Below are positions 1 to 11,704 of a stretch of 64,000 nucleotides of DNA, piece by piece. The notes beneath the pieces are model-generated. The model saw only the letters and a list, made by a program, of their open reading frames with translations. It was not told where the DNA came from and searched no databases. Both the position numbers and the translations under genes were made by a program. The DNA is taken from NCBI RefSeq assembly GCF_011300685.1, contig NZ_CP049864.1:62001-126000 (forward strand), in the 5' to 3' direction. Positions within the stretch are counted from its first letter, which is position 1. Every line of letters begins with the position of its first letter. This stretch comes from Lysobacter sp. HDW10 (GTDB taxonomy: Bacteria; Pseudomonadota; Gammaproteobacteria; Xanthomonadales; Xanthomonadaceae).

Positions 1-590
1 CCATTCGGGGTTACCCGGAGATTGGCACGGCGATTCGTGCGGCCGCCCCAGAACATACGTTTGAAATCAATTTCGTACGCGATGGCCAGCCGTTGACTGC
101 GCGCTTAAAGGCGCAGGTCTCCGGATCTAGCCACATCATCGGCATTGGCCCGGCGTCCACGGAAAGCCCCCCCTTCGATACTGTTTACGCATTGAGCCCG
201 CTCGCCGCAGTGCCCGCTGCTCTGAAGGAAACCGTTCAGTTAGGGCGGGATACGGTCACCCTGGTGATGCGCTTATTCAGCACTTCGAGCGCACGTGAAG
301 GGGTTTCAGGCCCAATCACCATCGCGCGCGTCGCCAATGAATCGGCCAGTCAGGGGCTTGCCTGGTTCTTGCGTTTCCTTGCGTTAATGTCTTTGAGTCT
401 TGCAGTCATTAACCTTATGCCTGTCCCATTCTTGGATGGCGGGCACCTGCTGTACTTGGCAATTGAAGCTGTTCGTGGCCGTCCGCTGGAACCAAATGCG
501 ATGATGGTGGGTCAATTGCTAGGTGCAACCTTAATCGTGTGCCTTATGGGGCTCGCGTTCTACAATGACATCTTAGGCCTGCTACGGTAG
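1..590 (+). CDS. rseP: Site-2 protease RseP, C-terminal part (5' end outside window)
   Basis: The reading frame is open from base 3 and stops with TAG at 588-590, so only about the last 195 residues are present. RseP is an inner-membrane zinc metalloprotease that cleaves anti-sigma-E factors inside the membrane during envelope stress. The visible part holds the end of the second PDZ domain (residues like TFEINFVRDGQPL), then the conserved C-terminal membrane region with the family motif NLMPVPFLDGGHLLY, whose Asp is the third zinc ligand. The HExxH motif lies upstream of the window. The gene ends 22 bases before bamA, the usual rseP-bamA order in gammaproteobacteria. Identification is strong despite truncation. 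Confidence 0.95.
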   Translation, partial: IRGYPEIGTAIRAAAPEHTFEINFVRDGQPLTARLKAQVSGSSHIIGIGPASTESPPFDTVYALSPLAAVPAALKETVQLGRDTVTLVMRLFSTSSAREGVSGPITIARVANESASQGLAWFLRFLALMSLSLAVINLMPVPFLDGGHLLYLAIEAVRGRPLEPNAMMVGQLLGATLIVCLMGLAFYNDILGLLR

Positions 591-612
591 CCGGTCAGAA
601 ATAACGGAAATC

Positions 613-2985
613 ATGATGACGAGACGTCCAACTCGCCGCCTCATTGCGCTTGCTCTTGCAGCAGCGCTCTCGGTCCCCGCCTTTGCACAAGAAATCGAGC
701 CTTTCCAGGTCAGCGATGTTCGCGTGGACGGTCTACAACGCATTTCCGCAGGCACGGTCTTCACCTACCTGCCGATTGAACGGGGTGACACCGTCAATCA
801 ATCCAATGCTGGCGACGCAATTCGTGCACTGTACAAGACCGGCTTCTTTGAAGACGTGCGTCTCAGTCGTGAAGGCAACATTCTCGTCGTCAATGTCGTT
901 GAACGTCCTGCGATCAACAAGATCGAAATGAAGGGCAACAAGGACATCAAAGAAGACGACCTTCGAAAAGGCCTGAAAGAAATCGGTCTGGAAGAAGGCG
1001 ACACCTTTGATCGCATGAGCTTGGACCGCGTGACGCAAGAATTGACGCGTCAATACAACAACCGCGGCAAGTACAACGTTGAAATCAATCCGGTGGTCAC
1101 CCAACTGGATCGCAATCGCGTTAACGTTGCCATCAATGTGAAGGAAGGCAAGGCCGCCAAGATCCGTCACATCAACGTGATCGGTAACGAGTTGTTTACC
1201 GATAAAGAATTGATGGACAACTGGGAATCGCATCCCACAGGTTGGCTATCTTGGTACAAGCGCGACGATCAGTATTCAAAAGAACGCTTGTCTGGCGATC
1301 TTGAGAAACTTCAGTCCTACTACCTCGACCGCGGCTACATTGACGCGGATGTGACACCTGACAACACGCAGGTCACCATTAGCCCGAACAAGCGTGATCT
1401 CTACATCACCGCGGGTTTGACCGAAGGTGAACAGTACAAGGTGTCCACCGTGACCGTCTCCGGTGACACGGTACTGCCGCATGAAGACATCGAAAAACAA
1501 GTGCAATTGTTTGTGGCACCCGACAAGGTGTTCTCTCGCCGTGGTTTGGAAGCCGCTAACGAATCTGTTGCTGCTGCGCTAAGCAATATTGGCTACGCGT
1601 TTGCTTCGGTGAACCCGGTACCGAATGTCGATCGCGAAAAACGTACCGTCTCACTGGATTTCCAAGTGAACCCGGGCCCGCGCGTCAACGTTCGCCGTAT
1701 CGTATTCGATGGCAACACCCGCACTGCAGACAACGTCTTGCGCCGCGAAATGCGTCAAATGGAAGGCAGCTGGTACTCGCAAGCCGCGATCGACCGCTCC
1801 AAGATCCGCTTGCAACAATTGGGCTTTTTTGAAGAAGTCAAAATCGAATCGAAACCTGTGCCGGGCACGCAAGACCAAGTGGATCTCGCTGTCAGCGTAA
1901 AGGAAACGAACTCAGGCACGATGAACTTCGGTGTCGGCTATTCGCAGTTGGGTGGCATCCAATTGAATGGTTCGATCTCTGAACGCAATTTCATGGGTTC
2001 GGGCAATCAGCTGTCCATGGCGTTGGCGCGTAGCAGCTACCAGAAGCAGGCATCGTTCCAGTTCTTGAATCCGTACTTCAGTAAGAACGGCATGTCGCTC
2101 GGTTACAACATCTACTGGAGTGAGTTCGATTACTCGAACTACAACACCGCGCAATACAACACCAGTGAAGGTGCCGCCAACGTCACGCTCGGTATCCCGC
2201 TGACAGAGTGGGACTCCATCAGCTGGTCTGTAGGCTATAGCCGCAAGCAAGTGTCGATCTTCCGCGGTTCGACGCCGCAATCGATTGTTGATTACATCGA
2301 TGCTGTGGGCACACGTACGTTTAATGCGTGGCGCACATCGGTATCGTTTGCGCGCGACACGCGTGACAACTACCTGCAGCCGACACGCGGTACCTATCAA
2401 CGCTTGGGTCTTGAAGTCACTTTGCCGAACTCGACCGTGAGCTATTACATGCTCGACTATCAATTGTCGAAGTTCTTCCCATTGAGCGACAAGTTCGTCT
2501 TGAACACGGTCGCCAATGTGGGCTATGGCAACTCGTATGGTAAGACTTATACGCGTACCCTCTCGGATGGCCGGGTGGTCACCGCGAAAGGCATGCCGTT
2601 CTATGAAAACTTCTACGCAGGCGGTGTCTCGCAAGCAGGCCGCGTGCGTGGTTTCGTCGACAACACCTTGGGCCCGACCGACGCCAGCAGCTGGGGTTAC
2701 AACCAACCGATCGGCGGTTCGATCAAGACCATCGGTTCACTCGAGTTGTTCTTCCCCAAACTGATCGACTCGCCTGCAGCGCGCGTTTCAGCCTTCCTCG
2801 ACTTCGGTAACGTGTTTGCCGATCGTTCGTCGATCAAGGCCAGCGAACTGCGTGCCTCAGCGGGTGTCGCGATGATGTGGCGTTCGCCGATGGGGCCCAT
2901 TTCCATCAGCTATGCCATCCCCGTGCGTAAATTCCCGGGCGACCGCATCGAACGCTTACAATTCTCCTTTGCAGGACAGTTCTAA
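613..2985 (+). CDS. bamA: Outer membrane protein assembly factor BamA
   Basis: BamA is the essential beta-barrel subunit of the BAM complex that folds and inserts outer-membrane proteins. The 790-residue product starts with a Sec signal peptide (MMTRRPTRR, hydrophobic stretch, cleavage after AFAQ near residue 26). About 400 residues of POTRA repeats follow, then a C-terminal barrel of the bacterial surface antigen family ending in Phe. The barrel carries the conserved loop-6 motif RVRGF (around residue 680). ATG at 613 or 616 are both possible starts. It follows rseP by 22 bases and precedes lpxD by 11 bases, so skp, which lies at this point in enterics, is absent here. Confidence 0.97.
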   Translation: MMTRRPTRRLIALALAAALSVPAFAQEIEPFQVSDVRVDGLQRISAGTVFTYLPIERGDTVNQSNAGDAIRALYKTGFFEDVRLSREGNILVVNVVERPAINKIEMKGNKDIKEDDLRKGLKEIGLEEGDTFDRMSLDRVTQELTRQYNNRGKYNVEINPVVTQLDRNRVNVAINVKEGKAAKIRHINVIGNELFTDKELMDNWESHPTGWLSWYKRDDQYSKERLSGDLEKLQSYYLDRGYIDADVTPDNTQVTISPNKRDLYITAGLTEGEQYKVSTVTVSGDTVLPHEDIEKQVQLFVAPDKVFSRRGLEAANESVAAALSNIGYAFASVNPVPNVDREKRTVSLDFQVNPGPRVNVRRIVFDGNTRTADNVLRREMRQMEGSWYSQAAIDRSKIRLQQLGFFEEVKIESKPVPGTQDQVDLAVSVKETNSGTMNFGVGYSQLGGIQLNGSISERNFMGSGNQLSMALARSSYQKQASFQFLNPYFSKNGMSLGYNIYWSEFDYSNYNTAQYNTSEGAANVTLGIPLTEWDSISWSVGYSRKQVSIFRGSTPQSIVDYIDAVGTRTFNAWRTSVSFARDTRDNYLQPTRGTYQRLGLEVTLPNSTVSYYMLDYQLSKFFPLSDKFVLNTVANVGYGNSYGKTYTRTLSDGRVVTAKGMPFYENFYAGGVSQAGRVRGFVDNTLGPTDASSWGYNQPIGGSIKTIGSLELFFPKLIDSPAARVSAFLDFGNVFADRSSIKASELRASAGVAMMWRSPMGPISISYAIPVRKFPGDRIERLQFSFAGQF

Positions 2986-2996
2986 CGGAGACGTGC

Positions 2997-4049
2997 ATGC
3001 CGGCGACACGCAGCACCGACGCCGGCTATACGCTGGAAGACATCGCCCAACGGCTTGACCTCACCCTTCGGGGTGATGGTCGTGCGCGTATTACCGGTGT
3101 CGCTACTTTGGCCAATGCCGGCGCGACCGACATCGCGTTCCTCGCCAATCCGCTCTATCGCAACCAAGTGCCAGAAAGTTTGGCCGCCGCCGTGATTGTG
3201 CGTGCAGACGATGCTGAGCTCGTCACCCAAGCCGCGCTCATTGCGAAAGACCCTTACAGCGCGTTTGCAAAAGTTTCTGCGCTATTTGATGAAGAAGCGG
3301 ACATGCCCGCGGGTATTCATCCCAGCGCCGTCGTCGATCCTTCTGCGCATATCGATGCGAGCGCACATGTCGGTCCACACTGCGTCATCGGCGCAAGAAG
3401 TGTTGTGATGCCAGGCGCGCGCATCGGCCCGGGCTGCGTCGTGGGTGACGATTGCATCGTTGGCGAAAACAGTACCTTGGTGGCACGTGTGACCTTGGTG
3501 ATGCGCGTTCGAATTGGCAGCCGTGTGCGCATCCATCCGGGCGCCGTGATTGGCGCCGACGGTTTCGGCTTGGCGCAAGACGTGAGTGCCACTGGCGAAC
3601 GCCATTGGATCAAAGTGCCGCAACGCGGGGGTGTCGTGATTGGAGACGATTGCGAAATCGGTGCCAACACCACGATTGATCGCGGCGCGCTGGACGACAC
3701 CCAATTGGGCCGCGATGTGCGGCTCGATAATCAAATTCAAATCGGCCACAACGTCGTCGTCGGTGATCACACCGCGATGGCAGGCTGTGTGGCCGTCGCA
3801 GGCAGTACGCGCATTGGAAAGTACTGCCTGATCGGGGGTGCGGCTGGTATCGTAGGACATCTGGATATCTGCGATGGCGTCGTTATCACCGCGATGAGTT
3901 TGGTCACGCATTCGATTGATGCGCCGGGCCAATATTCATCGGGGACACCCTTGATGGAGAGTCGCAGTTGGCGCAGGAGTGCCACCCGTTTTAAACAGCT
4001 CGATGAACTGGCGCGAAGGATCGCCCGGCTCGCGAAGGAGTCGATGTGA
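2997..4049 (+). CDS. lpxD: UDP-3-O-acylglucosamine N-acyltransferase LpxD
   Basis: LpxD adds the second, N-linked 3-hydroxyacyl chain to UDP-glucosamine in lipid A synthesis. The 350-residue protein has the N-terminal uridine-binding domain and then a left-handed beta-helix made of hexapeptide repeats (for example [20 protein letters not shown]). The catalytic His region is visible as [13 protein letters not shown] near residue 250, matching the Enterobacteria motif around His239. The ATG at 2997 is preceded by GGAG at 2987-2990. The 3' end overlaps fabZ by 3 bases, so it is translated as part of the bamA-to-rnhB operon. Confidence 0.97.
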   Translation: MPATRSTDAGYTLEDIAQRLDLTLRGDGRARITGVATLANAGATDIAFLANPLYRNQVPESLAAAVIVRADDAELVTQAALIAKDPYSAFAKVSALFDEEADMPAGIHPSAVVDPSAHIDASAHVGPHCVIGARSVVMPGARIGPGCVVGDDCIVGENSTLVARVTLVMRVRIGSRVRIHPGAVIGADGFGLAQDVSATGERHWIKVPQRGGVVIGDDCEIGANTTIDRGALDDTQLGRDVRLDNQIQIGHNVVVGDHTAMAGCVAVAGSTRIGKYCLIGGAAGIVGHLDICDGVVITAMSLVTHSIDAPGQYSSGTPLMESRSWRRSATRFKQLDELARRIARLAKESM

Positions 4050-4498
4050 CCGCTTCAATGGAACTACCGCTTGACGTTGTACGTATCAGGGAACTTTTGC
4101 CGCACCGCTACCCATTTTTGTTCCTTGACCGTGTTGTCGAGTTCGAAGCGGGCAAGCGCATTGTGTGTATCAAGAACGTCACTGCAAACGAGCCTTATTT
4201 CGAAGGTCACTTCCCGAGCCAACCGGTGATGCCCGGCGTGCTCTTGATTGAAGCGATGGCGCAGGCCGGTGGTGTTTTGAGCCACCTTAGTCGTGAAACT
4301 ACGTATAACAACGGCTTGTCGTACTTGGTCAAAGTTGACGGTGCGCGTTTCTCGCGCATGGTGGGTCCGGGTGATCGCGTTGAACTTGAGGTCACCATCA
4401 AACGCGCCATTCGCAACATGGTGTTGTACGAAGGCGTGGCCCGCGTCGATGGCCAAGAAGTCGCCGCGGCCGAAATTCTCTGTGCAGAGGCCAAGTAA
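4046..4498 (+). CDS. fabZ: 3-hydroxyacyl-ACP dehydratase FabZ
   Basis: FabZ dehydrates 3-hydroxyacyl-ACP in fatty-acid elongation and competes with LpxA/LpxD for 3-hydroxyacyl-ACP. The product is 150 residues with a single hot-dog fold. The active-site His is in [12 protein letters not shown] and the Glu in [11 protein letters not shown]; the N-terminal [11 protein letters not shown] motif is typical. I chose GTG at 4046, which overlaps the lpxD stop codon and has AAGGAG at 4035-4040; an ATG at 4058 is an alternative. It sits between lpxD and lpxA as in most proteobacteria. Confidence 0.96.
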   Translation: MTASMELPLDVVRIRELLPHRYPFLFLDRVVEFEAGKRIVCIKNVTANEPYFEGHFPSQPVMPGVLLIEAMAQAGGVLSHLSRETTYNNGLSYLVKVDGARFSRMVGPGDRVELEVTIKRAIRNMVLYEGVARVDGQEVAAAEILCAEAK

Positions 4499-4501
4499 AG
4501 C

Positions 4502-5284
4502 ATGTCGAATCTGATCCACCCCACCGCTTCGATCGATCCCGGCGCACGTTTGGGTAAAGACGTACGCGTGGGCGCCTTCACCTTGATCGGCCCTGAGGTC
4601 GAGATCGGTGATGGCACACAGATCGGTTCGCACTGCAGTCTTCAAGGCCCGACGACGATCGGCAAGCACAATCTCATTCACGCACATGTGGCGATTGGTG
4701 GCGATCCGCAGGACAAGAAGTTTGAGGGTGAACGCACCACGCTTGTGATCGGCGATGGCAACACCTTCCGTGAGTTCTGCACGGTGAATCGTGGAACGGG
4801 CCAAGGGGGCGGCGAAACGCGCATTGGCGACGGCAATTGGTTCTTGGCCTATGTGCACATCGCGCATGACTGTCGCGTGGGCAATCAATGTGTGCTGTCA
4901 AACAATGCGACCCTCGCGGGACACGTCACCGTGGAAGACCACGTCATCTTGAGTGGCTTTGTGGGCGTGCATCAGTTCTGCCGCATCGGCGCACATGCAT
5001 TTGTCGGCATGGGCGCATTCGTCAATGGTGACGTTCCGCCATTTGTGATGGTTGCGCAAAGTGATTACAGCCGACCGCGCGGCATCAATTCGGAAGGCAT
5101 GAAGCGCCGCGGCTTCAGCAGCGAACGCATTGCCATGGTGAAGCGCGCCTATCGCGCGCTATATATGGGCGATGCCAAGTTGGACGAAGCGAAACTCGAA
5201 ATCGCCGAGATTGCGTCAAGCAGCGAAGACGTACGTGCATTCTTGGACTTTATTGAACGCGGCGAGCGGCCGCTTCTGCGCTGA
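4502..5284 (+). CDS. lpxA: Acyl-ACP--UDP-N-acetylglucosamine O-acyltransferase LpxA
   Basis: LpxA catalyses the first step of lipid A synthesis, moving a 3-hydroxyacyl chain from ACP to the 3-OH of UDP-GlcNAc in the cytoplasm. The 260-residue length is normal. The N-terminal two thirds are hexapeptide repeats forming a beta-helix; the catalytic His is in [13 protein letters not shown] near residue 123. The C-terminal helical part ([20 protein letters not shown]) is diagnostic of LpxA. The gene starts 3 bases after the fabZ stop and is followed directly by lpxB. Confidence 0.97.
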   Translation: MSNLIHPTASIDPGARLGKDVRVGAFTLIGPEVEIGDGTQIGSHCSLQGPTTIGKHNLIHAHVAIGGDPQDKKFEGERTTLVIGDGNTFREFCTVNRGTGQGGGETRIGDGNWFLAYVHIAHDCRVGNQCVLSNNATLAGHVTVEDHVILSGFVGVHQFCRIGAHAFVGMGAFVNGDVPPFVMVAQSDYSRPRGINSEGMKRRGFSSERIAMVKRAYRALYMGDAKLDEAKLEIAEIASSSEDVRAFLDFIERGERPLLR

Positions 5285-5285
5285 C

Positions 5286-6452
5286 GTGAACGACCTACCC
5301 CGCCCTTTGCGCATCGCCGTATGCGCCGGGGAAACCTCGGGCGACCAACTCGGCGCCGGCCTTGTGCATGCGCTCAAGCAACGCTTTCCAGACGCGCACT
5401 TTGCGGGGATCGCAGGCCCATTGATGCAAGCCGCAGGCGTAGAGGCATGGGAAGATGCCGATAGCTTGGCCGTGATGGGTCTTGCTGAAGTGTTGTCGCA
5501 TTTGCCGCGCTTGCTAAAACTTCGCAAGCACTTCCGTCAGCGCGTGTTGAATTGGCAACCGGATGTTTACGTTGGTATTGATGCACCCGATTTCAATTTG
5601 GGCGTAGAAGCGTGGCTGAAAGCGCGCGGCGTTCGCACCATGCATTACGTGAGCCCCAGCGTGTGGGCTTGGCGTGCCGACCGTGCGGAAAGGATCGGCG
5701 ACTCGGCGCACCGCGTGTTGTGCTTGTTCCCCATGGAGCCACCGATTTACGCCACCTATGGTGTGGATGCCGTGTTTGTGGGCCATCCATTGGCCGATGA
5801 GATTCCTTTGTCGACAGATCGCACTGCCGCGCGACGTGCATTGGGCGTCGAAGTGGAACGACCGGTACTCGCCGTTCTGCCCGGGTCTCGACTCAGTGAA
5901 ATCGAAAAAATGCTACCGATTTTTTTGTCGGCGGCACAACGCGTTGCGTCTCAGCAGGCGGGGCTTCAAGTATTGATTCCCGCAGCGAATAGCGCATGCC
6001 GCGCGCGCATCACCTCAATCTTGGCGAGCCATCCAAGCACCGACTTGGACGTGCGCGTGTTTGATGGTCAAGCGCAAGCCATCATGATTGCGAGCGACGT
6101 CGTGTTACTTGCTTCAGGCACCGCGGCACTCGAAGCGATGTTGTGCAAGCGTCCGATGGTCGTAGGACATCGCATTTCCGGCCTCACCTACGCCATTGTG
6201 AAAACCTTCGGTCTGTTGAAATCCGAATTTGTCAGTCTGCCCAATGTGTTGGCGAATTACCCTTGGGTGCCCGAGTTGCTTCAGGCCGAGTGCACGCCGC
6301 ACAACTTGGCGCATGCCGTGCAAGCGTGGTTTAACGATGCAGATCGCCGTGCACGAGCGCTGGCAACGTTTGAGCAAGTGCACCACACACTGCGAAAAGA
6401 CGCATCAAGCCGTGCCGCAGACGCGATCACCCAATTGATCACCCGCTCATGA
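5286..6452 (+). CDS. lpxB: Lipid-A-disaccharide synthase LpxB
   Basis: LpxB (family GT19) condenses UDP-2,3-diacylglucosamine with lipid X to give the lipid A disaccharide at the inner face of the inner membrane. The open frame extends upstream into lpxA, but GTG at 5286, two bases after the lpxA stop, gives 388 residues, close to the family length, starting just before the conserved [12 protein letters not shown] motif. Further signatures are [10 protein letters not shown] and the late donor-site segment [12 protein letters not shown]. It overlaps rnhB by four bases (ATGA). Confidence 0.95.
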   Translation: MNDLPRPLRIAVCAGETSGDQLGAGLVHALKQRFPDAHFAGIAGPLMQAAGVEAWEDADSLAVMGLAEVLSHLPRLLKLRKHFRQRVLNWQPDVYVGIDAPDFNLGVEAWLKARGVRTMHYVSPSVWAWRADRAERIGDSAHRVLCLFPMEPPIYATYGVDAVFVGHPLADEIPLSTDRTAARRALGVEVERPVLAVLPGSRLSEIEKMLPIFLSAAQRVASQQAGLQVLIPAANSACRARITSILASHPSTDLDVRVFDGQAQAIMIASDVVLLASGTAALEAMLCKRPMVVGHRISGLTYAIVKTFGLLKSEFVSLPNVLANYPWVPELLQAECTPHNLAHAVQAWFNDADRRARALATFEQVHHTLRKDASSRAADAITQLITRS

Positions 6453-7048
6453 GCGGTGACGTGCGCGTGGCGGGCGTAGACGAAGCTGGGCGCGGACCTC
6501 TAGCGGGCCCCGTTGTGGTTGCCGCTGTGGTGTTTCCTGCGGGTCGTGCGCCCTTGAATGGCTTGGATGATTCGAAGCAATTGACGGCACGCAAACGTGA
6601 GCAGTTGTATCCGCGCATTATCGAGCGCGCGCTCGCGTGGTCGATCGAAGTCGTAAGCGTCGAGGTGATTGATTCACGCAATATCTTGCAGGCCACCTTG
6701 CACGGCATGCGTTGTGTCATTGCACAAGTGCATTCGTTTGCCGATGAAGTTCGCATCGATGGCAATATCGTGCCGAGCGACCTTCCCTGTGAAGCCACCG
6801 CGTGGGTGGGCGGCGATGCACGCTGTCGCAGCATGATGGCCGCGTCCATTCTGGCCAAGGTCACACGAGATCGGATCATGATGGATCTCGATGCAGCCTT
6901 CCCGCAATACGGTTTTGCGTCCCACAAAGGCTATGGCAGCCCGCAACACCTCGCCGCGTTGCGTGCCCTTGGCCCCTGCCCTGCGCATCGGCGCTCCTAC
7001 GCGCCGGTTCAGGCGGCGCAAATCGAACAAACGAGCCTGGGGTTTTGA
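6449..7048 (+). CDS. rnhB: Ribonuclease HII
   Basis: RNase HII removes ribonucleotides embedded in DNA by cutting RNA-DNA hybrids. The 199-residue product carries the type 2 RNase H signature [14 protein letters not shown] at the N-terminus, which supplies the first Asp-Glu metal ligands, and the downstream [12 protein letters not shown] segment. A later conserved region, [13 protein letters not shown], fits the family. Its ATG overlaps the lpxB stop. It is followed by a 96-base gap before dnaE in which I recognise nothing convincing. Confidence 0.96.
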   Translation: MSGDVRVAGVDEAGRGPLAGPVVVAAVVFPAGRAPLNGLDDSKQLTARKREQLYPRIIERALAWSIEVVSVEVIDSRNILQATLHGMRCVIAQVHSFADEVRIDGNIVPSDLPCEATAWVGGDARCRSMMAASILAKVTRDRIMMDLDAAFPQYGFASHKGYGSPQHLAALRALGPCPAHRRSYAPVQAAQIEQTSLGF

Positions 7049-7144
7049 AGGGTGGTTCAAGGTCTGCCGCAGCTTCCAAATGTCAAGCCTTGTGGAGCGC
7101 CGCTGTGAACCCTACCCTCAATAGTCCCCGCGCGCTTTGATGGC

Positions 7145-10100
7145 ATGAGCACCCGTTTCGCACACCTCCAACTGCACAGCGAATACTCGCTGATGGACTC
7201 GGTCATCCGATTGGATGATCTCGTTGCGCGTGCGTGTGAATTGACGATGCCGGCCGTTGCGATTACCGACCGCAACAACATGTTTGCCTTGGTCAAGTTT
7301 TACGGCAAGGCGGAAAAGGCCGGGATCAAGCCGATTGCGGGTGCGGATGTTTCGGTTAAACATGCCGATGGCAGTCGATCGCAGCTGACCTTGCTGTGCC
7401 GCAATCGTGACGGCTATCTATCGCTTTCGCGCTTGCTGACACGCGCGTGGATGGAAGGCCATCAGACCGAAGGTGTGGCAGTTGAATTCGATTGGATTGC
7501 CCAAGAGGCGCCACGCGATCTGTTTGCCCTTGCGGGATTTGATTCGGCCATTGGGCGACATGCCCTGGCGCAGAAAGATGCGCTGGCCAAACAAGAAGCC
7601 GAAGCCTTGCGCGCCATTTTCGGCGAGCGTTTGTCCTTGGCCGTTGCGCGTGCACAGCGCGAGCATGACGATGCATTCAATGCGGCTGCTTTTGATTTGA
7701 GCAGCACGCTTTCAATCCCTGTGGTTGCGAGCAATGACGTTCGCTTCCTCGACGCCAGCGACTACGAAGCGCACGAAGCACGTGTCTGTATTTCCAGCAG
7801 CCGCGTGCTCGATGACCCAAGACGTCCGCGACTGTATACGCCGGAACAATCACTCAAATCTTCAGATGAGATGCGTGCGTTGTTTGCCGATGCGCCTGAT
7901 GCCATCGACAACGCCAACGCGATTGCGCGCGCCTGTAATCTTGAACTTCAGCTCGGCACTTACTTCTTGCCGGCCTTCCCGGTGCCCTCTGAAGAAACGC
8001 TTGAATCGTGGATGAAGTCGCAAGCCTATGAAGGCTTGACTGCACGTCTCGAAAAACAGCCTTTGGCCGAAGGCCATACGCGCGAATCGTACTTTGAGCG
8101 TCTAGATACTGAGCTTGGCGTGATCGCCAATATGGGCTTTGCCGGCTACTTCCTGATCGTGGCCGACTTTATTGGCTGGGCGAAGAAGCATCGCATTCCC
8201 GTGGGTCCGGGCCGCGGTTCGGGTGCGGGCTCGCTCGTCGCTTGGGCCTTGGGCATTACCGACTTGGATCCATTGCCCTACGACCTGCTGTTCGAACGCT
8301 TCTTGAACCCCGAGCGGGTCTCAATGCCCGATTTCGATATCGACTTCTGCATGGACAGACGCGATGAAGTCATCGAATACGTCGCGCGCAAATACGGCCG
8401 CGATCGCGTAAGTCAGATCATCACTTACGGCACGATGGCGGCGAAGGCTGTAGTACGTGACACCGGTCGTGTCATGGGCTTCGGTTACGGCTTTGTCGAT
8501 GGCATTGCCAAATTGATCCCGATGACTTTGGGCGTAGGGCTTGAAGACGCACTTGGCAGAACTGAGAAAGCCAAGAAGGACGCCAACTTTTTCAGCCCTG
8601 AGTTGCTATCGCGCTACGAAAAAGAAGATGGCGTGCGCGATCTGCTTGATCTCGCATTGAAACTTGAAGATTTGCCACGTAACGCCGGCAAGCATGCGGG
8701 TGGCGTGGTGATCTCGCCAACGCCTTTATCTGATTTCTGCCCGTTGTTTGCAGAACATGCGGGAGAAGGGATCGGCCGCAACCCCGTGACCCAGTTCGAC
8801 AAAGACGACGTTGAAGCTGTGGGCCTGGTGAAGTTCGACTTCTTGGGTCTGCGTACGCTCACGATCATCGATTGGGCAGTGAAGGCGATCAATACGCGGC
8901 TGCTCGCGCAAGATTCTAGTGCGACGCCTGTCGATATCTCAGCGCTGCCGCTCATCGATAGCGCAACCTTTGAACTGTTTGCGCGTGGCGACACGGTGGC
9001 GGTATTCCAGTTCGAATCGCGCGGTATGCGCGAGCTGTTGAAGAAGGCAAAGCCCGACACGTTCGAAGATTTGATCGCGCTCGTGTCTTTGTATCGTCCG
9101 GGCCCAATGGATCTGATTCCAGACTTCATTGATCGTAAGCACGGTGTTGCCGAAGTCAGCTATCCGCATCCCTTGTTGGAACCTGTCTTGGCGCCGACCT
9201 ATGGCGTGGTGGTCTATCAAGAACAGGTGATGCAAACGGCGCAGATACTCGCCGGCTATTCCTTGGGCGGCGCAGACCTGTTGCGTCGTGCAATGGGCAA
9301 GAAGAAAGTCGAAGAAATGGCGAAGGAACGCGCCAAGTTCGAAATCGGTGCGAAAGAGGTTCATAACATTGCGCCCGCCGTCGCGGGACCCATCTTCGAT
9401 TTGCTCGAAAAGTTTGCAGGCTATGGTTTCAACAAATCGCACGCCGCAGCCTATGCCCTTGTCTCCTATCAAACCGCATGGCTAAAAGCGCACTACCCGT
9501 CTGAATTTATGGCAGCGGTGTTGTCGTCCGATATGGACAAGACCGAAAAGGTCGTGGGCTTCCTCACCGAAGCGCGCGGCATGGGTTTGAATTTGTTGCC
9601 GCCGGACGTCAATGCCTCCAACTACATGTTTGACGCCATCGATTCGGAAACGATTCGACATGGCTTAGGCGCCGTCAAAGGCGTCGGGCAAAATGCGTGT
9701 GAAGCCATTTCTGAAGCGCGCGACGCGGACGGCCCGTTCAAAGACGTCATGGATTTCTGCGCGCGGGTCGATGCGACACGCGTGAATCGTCGTGCGATCG
9801 AAGCCTTGGTGAATGCTGGTGCCATGGACGGACTCGGTGGCAACCGTCCAACGCTGTTGCTGCAATTTCCTGAAGCAATGAAAGCGCAAGAGCAAGAAGC
9901 GAAGGCGCGCGCCGTGGGACAAGATTCATTGTTTGGCGGCATGGGTGACGCGACCCCGCCCTTACAAGTCGATCTGCCTACCGCTGCCGATTGGTCCTTG
10001 TCGCAACGTTTGAAGGCGGAGAAAGAAAGTCTCGGGCTGTACTTGTCGGGACATCCGGTCGATCCGTATCGCGACAGCTTGTTTGCGCTGACCGGGCATG

Positions 10101-10669
10101 ATCTCTCTCACCTGGACACCATTTGGAATAACCGCAGCGACCAAGAGCGTCGCGGCTGGCGTCCGGAAGCCAATGTCATTCTGGGCGGCATGATCACGGC
10201 CCTTCGTCGTCGTGGCGAAACGCAGACCATTGCCACGATGGAGGATGGCAAGGGGCATATCGAATGCATGTTCTTCCAAGAAGAGCTCGAGCAGTTCGGC
10301 CACATGTTGACCCAAGACGCGATCTTGATCATCGAAGGCGGTATGCGCGAAGACGACTTCAATGGCGGGTTTTCGTTGCGTGCAAGGAAGGTTTGGAACT
10401 TCCGCGAAATACACCCGGCCTACGCTGAACGCATTCTGGTGCGGCTCGATGCCCGCGATAAAGACGTGCCTGAGCGCTTCCTCAGCGCCCTCAAGGCCTT
10501 CCGCCCCGGCCTGACCCCCTTGCGCATCGAACTGCTCAGAGACGGCGTACGCGGCGCAATTGATCTGCGTGCGCCAAACGGCGTGTTGCCGGATATTGAG
10601 CTGCCAGGCACGCTACGGGCCGTGGAAGGCGTGCAATCGGTGGCCGTCTCGTTCAGAAAGCCTTGGTAG
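7145..10669 (+). CDS. dnaE: DNA polymerase III alpha subunit
   Basis: DnaE is the replicative polymerase catalytic subunit. The 1174-residue protein has the usual order: an N-terminal PHP domain ([13 protein letters not shown]), the palm and fingers with the catalytic Asp pair in [16 protein letters not shown] (near residues 397-399), the [14 protein letters not shown] motif, a helix-hairpin-helix region ([12 protein letters not shown]), an OB-fold ([14 protein letters not shown]) and a C-terminal tau-binding region. Length and motifs are typical of DnaE1. It lies between rnhB and accA as in many gammaproteobacteria. Confidence 0.98.
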   Translation: MSTRFAHLQLHSEYSLMDSVIRLDDLVARACELTMPAVAITDRNNMFALVKFYGKAEKAGIKPIAGADVSVKHADGSRSQLTLLCRNRDGYLSLSRLLTRAWMEGHQTEGVAVEFDWIAQEAPRDLFALAGFDSAIGRHALAQKDALAKQEAEALRAIFGERLSLAVARAQREHDDAFNAAAFDLSSTLSIPVVASNDVRFLDASDYEAHEARVCISSSRVLDDPRRPRLYTPEQSLKSSDEMRALFADAPDAIDNANAIARACNLELQLGTYFLPAFPVPSEETLESWMKSQAYEGLTARLEKQPLAEGHTRESYFERLDTELGVIANMGFAGYFLIVADFIGWAKKHRIPVGPGRGSGAGSLVAWALGITDLDPLPYDLLFERFLNPERVSMPDFDIDFCMDRRDEVIEYVARKYGRDRVSQIITYGTMAAKAVVRDTGRVMGFGYGFVDGIAKLIPMTLGVGLEDALGRTEKAKKDANFFSPELLSRYEKEDGVRDLLDLALKLEDLPRNAGKHAGGVVISPTPLSDFCPLFAEHAGEGIGRNPVTQFDKDDVEAVGLVKFDFLGLRTLTIIDWAVKAINTRLLAQDSSATPVDISALPLIDSATFELFARGDTVAVFQFESRGMRELLKKAKPDTFEDLIALVSLYRPGPMDLIPDFIDRKHGVAEVSYPHPLLEPVLAPTYGVVVYQEQVMQTAQILAGYSLGGADLLRRAMGKKKVEEMAKERAKFEIGAKEVHNIAPAVAGPIFDLLEKFAGYGFNKSHAAAYALVSYQTAWLKAHYPSEFMAAVLSSDMDKTEKVVGFLTEARGMGLNLLPPDVNASNYMFDAIDSETIRHGLGAVKGVGQNACEAISEARDADGPFKDVMDFCARVDATRVNRRAIEALVNAGAMDGLGGNRPTLLLQFPEAMKAQEQEAKARAVGQDSLFGGMGDATPPLQVDLPTAADWSLSQRLKAEKESLGLYLSGHPVDPYRDSLFALTGHDLSHLDTIWNNRSDQERRGWRPEANVILGGMITALRRRGETQTIATMEDGKGHIECMFFQEELEQFGHMLTQDAILIIEGGMREDDFNGGFSLRARKVWNFREIHPAYAERILVRLDARDKDVPERFLSALKAFRPGLTPLRIELLRDGVRGAIDLRAPNGVLPDIELPGTLRAVEGVQSVAVSFRKPW

Positions 10670-10738
10670 AACCAAGCCCCCGCGTAGGGTGTGAAATCCG
10701 AAATCCGTTAAACTGAACGGCACTCTCGGAAGACCAAA

Positions 10739-11698
10739 ATGAATCCGAATTACCTAGATTTCGAAAAACCTATCGCCGATCTTGAGGCCAAGATCCAAGA
10801 ACTTCGCCAAGCAAGTACGGGTCCGGCGCTCAATATCGAAAACGAAGTCGTTGCTTTGCAGAACAAACTGCGTCAACGCACGGCACACATTTTCCGCGAT
10901 TTGAGCGACTGGCAGATTTCGCAGCTCTCGCGTCACCCGCAACGCCCCTACACGCTCGATTACATCAAAGTGATGTTCACCGATTTCGAGGAACTGGCTG
11001 GCGATCGCGCGTTCGCGGACGACAAAGCCATCGTGGGTGGCGTGGCGCGCTTGAATGGCGCGCCCGTCATGGTCATCGGCCATCAAAAAGGTCGCGACAC
11101 CAAATCCAAGGTCAAGCGCAATTTCGGTATGCCGCGTCCCGAGGGTTACCGTAAAGCATTGCGCTTGATGAAAATGGCAGAACGTTTTGATATGCCGGTG
11201 ATCACCTTCATCGACACTGCGGGGGCTTGGCCGGGTATTGATGCGGAAGAACGCGGTCAATCCGAAGCCATCGCGCGCAATTTGCTGGAAATGTCGGAGC
11301 TCAAAGTGCCGATCATTTGCTGCGTTGTGGGTGAAGGCGGTTCGGGTGGCGCATTGGCCATCGGCGTCGGTGACCGCACGATCATGCTCGAATACAGCAC
11401 CTACTCGGTCATTACGCCGGAAGGTTGCGCCGCTATTCTGTGGAAAGACTCAGCCAAGGCCAATGAAGCGGCCGAGCAAATGTCGATTACCGCAAAGAAA
11501 TTGAAAGGCCACGGTTTGGTCGACAAGGTCGTGCGTGAGCCGATCGGCGGGGCGCATCGCAACCCGGTGCAAACGGCGAAACGCTTGAAGGCCGTCATCG
11601 TCAATGAATTGACCGCACTCAGAGCCCTGCCTGTTGATCAGCTGTTGCAGCAACGCTATGAACGTCTGCGCGGTTATGGTGCCTACAGCAAAAGCTGA
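10739..11698 (+). CDS. accA: Acetyl-CoA carboxylase carboxyltransferase subunit alpha
   Basis: AccA pairs with AccD to form the carboxyltransferase that transfers CO2 from biotin to acetyl-CoA, giving malonyl-CoA for fatty-acid synthesis. The 319-residue length matches the family. The N-terminal segment [18 protein letters not shown] is characteristic, as are [13 protein letters not shown] and the oxyanion-forming glycine-rich stretches [15 protein letters not shown] and [18 protein letters not shown] 69-base gap separates it from dnaE and may hold a weak promoter, but no convincing boxes are present. tilS follows after 6 bases. Confidence 0.98.
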   Translation: MNPNYLDFEKPIADLEAKIQELRQASTGPALNIENEVVALQNKLRQRTAHIFRDLSDWQISQLSRHPQRPYTLDYIKVMFTDFEELAGDRAFADDKAIVGGVARLNGAPVMVIGHQKGRDTKSKVKRNFGMPRPEGYRKALRLMKMAERFDMPVITFIDTAGAWPGIDAEERGQSEAIARNLLEMSELKVPIICCVVGEGGSGGALAIGVGDRTIMLEYSTYSVITPEGCAAILWKDSAKANEAAEQMSITAKKLKGHGLVDKVVREPIGGAHRNPVQTAKRLKAVIVNELTALRALPVDQLLQQRYERLRGYGAYSKS

Positions 11699-11704
11699 GC
11701 ACGT

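Noticed and set aside
1912-2706. Open frame of 264 codons on the minus strand opposite bamA
   Set aside because: Antisense shadow of the bamA barrel region without any recognisable motif.
10670-10738. Promoter for accA in the dnaE-accA gap
   Set aside because: A TTAAAC hexamer and a short tandem GAAATCC are present, but there is no matching -35 at a sensible distance; too weak to annotate.
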